This document shows positions 61,716 through 64,000 of a DNA stretch of 64,000 nucleotides, piece by piece. Within the stretch, counting starts at the first letter, position 1; every line of letters begins with the position of its first letter. This DNA is from Nitrincola iocasae (lineage in GTDB: Bacteria > Pseudomonadota > Gammaproteobacteria > Pseudomonadales > Balneatricaceae), in assembly GCF_008727795.1 (NCBI RefSeq), contig NZ_CP044222.1, positions 3,782,001-3,846,000 of the forward strand, in the 5' to 3' direction. The notes below the pieces were generated by a model that worked only from the letters and a program-made list of their open reading frames with translations, ran no database searches and was not told the DNA's origin. The translations under genes and the position numbers were made by a program.

Positions 61716-62301
61716 ATATCTGAGATAACAGCCGGGCCTGATTCATGACGTCTTCACCAGTCTGAGCCATGGCACTGGCTATCAGGCTATCGAGCATTCC
61801 TGACAAAGCTTGCGAAGCGGTGGTCAGAGGCAATTTTTTGCGCAACATTTTTTTCTTTTTAGCCTGTTTAAGAAAGTAATGAATATGCTCACACACTAGA
61901 GCCTGATCAGCCTCAATCTGTACTTTTAAATTGGACAGCTCTGGTAGCTCTGGGTTGGTGAGAAAAATACGGTAAGCGCGGCGATATGAAACCTGCTCAA
62001 CATAAGCACGCACTACACCCAAGAGATAGTCATGCAGCGCTTGTAACGGATCTTGCTTAGCCGACTGACGCTGTTCTATATACTGGAGTTCAAATGGGTG
62101 GCCTGACATAAGATACAACTGTTGCAACAGATCATCGCGGTTACGAAAATGCCAATAGAGTGCGCCATGGGTAACACCGCAAGCGGCTGAAATTTCTTTC
62201 AAAGATACCCGGTTAACGCCTCGCTCAGCATAAAGTGTCATCGCCGTGGATAACAACATGCGACGTGTTTGTTCCGCTTCTTCTTTTGTACGCCTGGGCA
62301 T
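61693..62301 (-). CDS. TetR/AcrR-family transcriptional regulator
   Basis: A 202-residue repressor. The N-terminal helix-turn-helix reads VSLKEISAACGVTHGALYWHFRNRDDLLQQL, close to AcrR/TtgR drug-efflux repressors; the C-terminal AcrR-like ligand domain includes YRRAYRIFLTNPELPELSNL. The ATG at 62301 follows AGGG at 6 bp; the open frame to 62325 is not used. The target operon is not in the window. Confidence 0.88.
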   Translation of the reverse strand: MPRRTKEEAEQTRRMLLSTAMTLYAERGVNRVSLKEISAACGVTHGALYWHFRNRDDLLQQLYLMSGHPFELQYIEQRQSAKQDPLQALHDYLLGVVRAYVEQVSYRRAYRIFLTNPELPELSNLKVQIEADQALVCEHIHYFLKQAKKKKMLRKKLPLTTASQALSGMLDSLIASAMAQTGEDVMNQARLLSQIFTDGVRG

Positions 62302-62585
62302 GACTTTCCCTCGATCAAGTGCCATTTATTTAAATTATCATAACCATGTATAAATGTAGGTGCTTAATCTACTGTTTTGCAAGCAAGAAGTATTTATTTA
62401 ACAAAAGTGTCATACACCAAGCCGATAGCGATCTAAGAAAACACCGCCCTATTATATAACCAGAATTTATAGGTCTATTGCATTTATTACTGATTTAGCT
62501 CAGGACATGCTATTTTTGTATTTGTGCCTTGCGGGCGTTTCCGTTAACATCCGCGCAAATACTCAGCAGAATCCCTGAGGATACT

Positions 62586-63074
62586 ATGAATACGGCAGTC
62601 TACCCCGGTACCTTTGATCCGATCACTAATGGACACACAGATCTGGTTGAACGTGCCAGCAAGCTGTTTGATCTGGTTGTTGTTGCCGTAGCAGAAAGCC
62701 CGAAAAAGAGCCCACTGCTGCCATTGGATCTCAGGGTTTCGCTGGCAAAGACCTCGCTCAGCCATCTATCCAATATACGTGTTGTAGGCTTTAACTGCCT
62801 TCTGGCTGAACTGATTCAACGCGAAGGTGCTAATATCATTCTGCGAGGACTGAGAGCTGTTTCTGACTTTGAATATGAATTTCAGCTGGCAAATATGAAC
62901 CGGAAGCTGAGTCCAGATGTCGAAAGTCTGTTTCTAACACCGGCTGAACACCTTACCTATATCTCTTCTACACTCATTAGAGAGATAGCTTCATTAGGTG
63001 GAGATGTCAGCCAGTTTGTACACCCGAAAGTGTCAGATGCGCTGATAGCATACCTGAGTTCAAAAACCGTATAA
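62586..63074 (+). CDS. coaD: Phosphopantetheine adenylyltransferase CoaD
   Basis: A 162-residue enzyme of coenzyme A synthesis that makes dephospho-CoA. The nucleotidyltransferase motifs are AVYPGTFDPITNGHTDLVERA (TxGH type) and YISSTLIREIASLGGDVS. RGLRAVSDFEYEFQLANMNR is the family core. The ATG at 62586 follows TGAGGA at 5 bp. Confidence 0.96.
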   Translation: MNTAVYPGTFDPITNGHTDLVERASKLFDLVVVAVAESPKKSPLLPLDLRVSLAKTSLSHLSNIRVVGFNCLLAELIQREGANIILRGLRAVSDFEYEFQLANMNRKLSPDVESLFLTPAEHLTYISSTLIREIASLGGDVSQFVHPKVSDALIAYLSSKTV

Positions 63075-63094
63075 CGAGTCAATGAGGTAGCCGC

Positions 63095-63346
63095 ATGGCC
63101 TTGATCATCACCGATGAATGCATCAACTGTGATGTATGCGAACCGGAATGCCCTAACGAGGCAATTTATCCGGGCGAAGAAATTTATGAAATCGATCCGA
63201 ACAAATGTACCGAATGTGTCGGACACTACGATACACCTCAGTGTGTTGAAGTCTGCCCGGTCGATTGCATCCCTAAAGATCCCGACCATGTCGAGACCGA
63301 AGAGATGCTGATGGACAAATATAAGCAGTTGACTGGTAAGTCATAA
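63095..63346 (+). CDS. YfhL-family 2[4Fe-4S] ferredoxin
   Basis: An 83-residue ferredoxin. Two clusters are bound by CINCDVCEPECP and CTECVGHYDTPQCVEVCP; the extra residues in the second motif between the Cys pair and the next Cys are a feature of the YfhL/Alvin type. It follows coaD by 21 bp, as in pseudomonads. The electron partner is not known. Confidence 0.93.
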   Translation: MALIITDECINCDVCEPECPNEAIYPGEEIYEIDPNKCTECVGHYDTPQCVEVCPVDCIPKDPDHVETEEMLMDKYKQLTGKS

Positions 63347-63382
63347 GGGTCTCGTGGGCAGTTTCCGCTGTCCACGCCCTTT
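63345..63382 (+). terminator. Terminator-like hairpin after ferredoxin
   Basis: An imperfect stem (AAGGG... GTGGGCAG with CTGTCCAC...CCCTTT) encloses TTTCCG right after the ferredoxin stop and before the convergent DUF501 gene. A short T-tract ends the stem. Likely terminator, moderate support. Confidence 0.6.
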
Positions 63383-63401
63383 ATCCCGACGGCAGAGCTT
63401 A

Positions 63402-63911
63402 TCAAAAGCTGATCGATAGCTGATCCAGACCAAACTCTGCATCCATACGCTGGCCTACCAGATTTTCAGCCACCAGATGATGTGCGTACTGCATGTGCAA
63501 ACAACGTACTTTATCCCACTGGGCGATCCCCCCTATTCCCAGCTTATTGAACAACTCCAGAAAACCAAGCGCGTCAATCCGTGCACGATCATCCGCTTGC
63601 ATTAATTGCCAGCGCTGTTCTACGTAGGCAATCTGCTGCTGTCTATAGACTTCTCGAAGTGCATCATCCTGCTGCAACTCGTCTTCCAGAGCTTTGATCC
63701 AGCCAGTACTTTCGATGCGCGCTATAGCTTTGTCCAGATCCTGGCTGCACAGCCAGTAGAGGGTTGGAAAGGGCTTGTCAGCGACCAGAGAGCGCATTTG
63801 CAGCACAACAGGAACTCCCTCGGACGTGGCATGCGCAATAGCAGCAATCCCTCTGGGCTTGCGCCCCAGTTGGCGGGTAATAATCTGCAGTTGTTCGGGT
63901 GTCGGTTGCAT
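63402..63911 (-). CDS. DUF501 family protein
   Basis: A 169-residue soluble protein recognised as DUF501 from its N-terminus (ITRQLGRKPRGIAAIAHATSEGVPVVLQMRSL), with TLYWLCSQDLDKAIARIE in the middle and GIGGIAQWDKVRCLHMQYAHHL near the end. The conserved His/Cys residues in the family suggest binding or catalysis, but the function is unknown. Complete. ATG at 63911. Confidence 0.9.
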   Translation of the reverse strand: MQPTPEQLQIITRQLGRKPRGIAAIAHATSEGVPVVLQMRSLVADKPFPTLYWLCSQDLDKAIARIESTGWIKALEDELQQDDALREVYRQQQIAYVEQRWQLMQADDRARIDALGFLELFNKLGIGGIAQWDKVRCLHMQYAHHLVAENLVGQRMDAEFGLDQLSISF

Positions 63912-64000
63912 GCTGAGTCCGTACCTTGTCGCTGGTCAAAAATGGCAATTATACCTGAGCATAGGTTTCACTGCTGCCCATCCAGCGTAGAATCAGTGCA

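Noticed and set aside
63949..64000. Possible 3' end of another minus-strand gene at the right edge
   Set aside because: A short open frame ends with TAA at 63949, but only 16 codons are visible and no family can be recognised.

Overview
The window looks like the chromosome of a marine or aquatic gammaproteobacterium close to the Oceanospirillales/Pseudomonas group. This is inferred from gene order: rsmD / M16-like gene / ftsY-ftsE-ftsX-rpoH, cytochrome c5 next to rep, and comM-ubiK-glnK-amtB are all arranged much as in pseudomonads. Codon use is balanced and coding density is high. No species is named because nothing in the sequence fixes it.

Layout. 1-9.0 kb (minus strand): an alternative chemosensory operon with two tandem MCPs, CheB, CheR-TPR, a CheA-receiver hybrid and a receiver protein cut by the window edge. 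It is followed upstream by two cyclic-di-GMP proteins (9.2-13.8 kb) and a periplasmic histidine phosphatase. 14.7-19.0 kb: a compact operon with a FecBCD-type metal-chelate ABC importer, a blue-copper pseudoazurin and an ATP-grasp protein, preceded by a strong Fur box. 19.1-24.6 kb: a six-gene thiamine operon (thiO-S-G-E-D-C) led by a TPP riboswitch with a recognisable promoter. 24.7-31.1 kb: a structured intergenic repeat, a NYN nuclease, a LuxR-type regulator and a divergent polyamine-type ABC importer plus a nitrilase-family amidase.

31.2-43.0 kb is the accessory stretch. It holds an ArsR-controlled CSCG permease, a 1090-residue PLD-SNF2 helicase, a frameshifted membrane protein with a small partner, glutaminase, a RIO kinase overlapping a SelT/Rdx-like protein, an autoinhibited Fic protein, a 5'-half tRNA-Arg relic, a RhuM-Fic protein and the intact tRNA-Arg(CCG).

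43-64 kb is mostly core: cytochrome c5, rep, a GGDEF-EAL protein, comM, ubiK, an NtrC/sigma54-controlled glnK-amtB unit with a second PII gene, a CpxRA-like two-component system facing a CpxP/Spy-like gene over a perfect CpxR box, trmB, DUF423, rpoH, ftsXEY, rsmD, a TetR regulator, coaD, a YfhL-type ferredoxin and DUF501.

The points most worth following up are the Fur-controlled importer-pseudoazurin-ATP-grasp operon, the stand-alone PLD-SNF2 helicase in an accessory block, and a family of intergenic RNA-like elements (24.8, 51.3 and 55.7 kb) whose hairpins expose GGA-type loops. The last two copies form a clear ~95 bp dispersed repeat pair. All functional calls are from reading the sequence; no database search was run.
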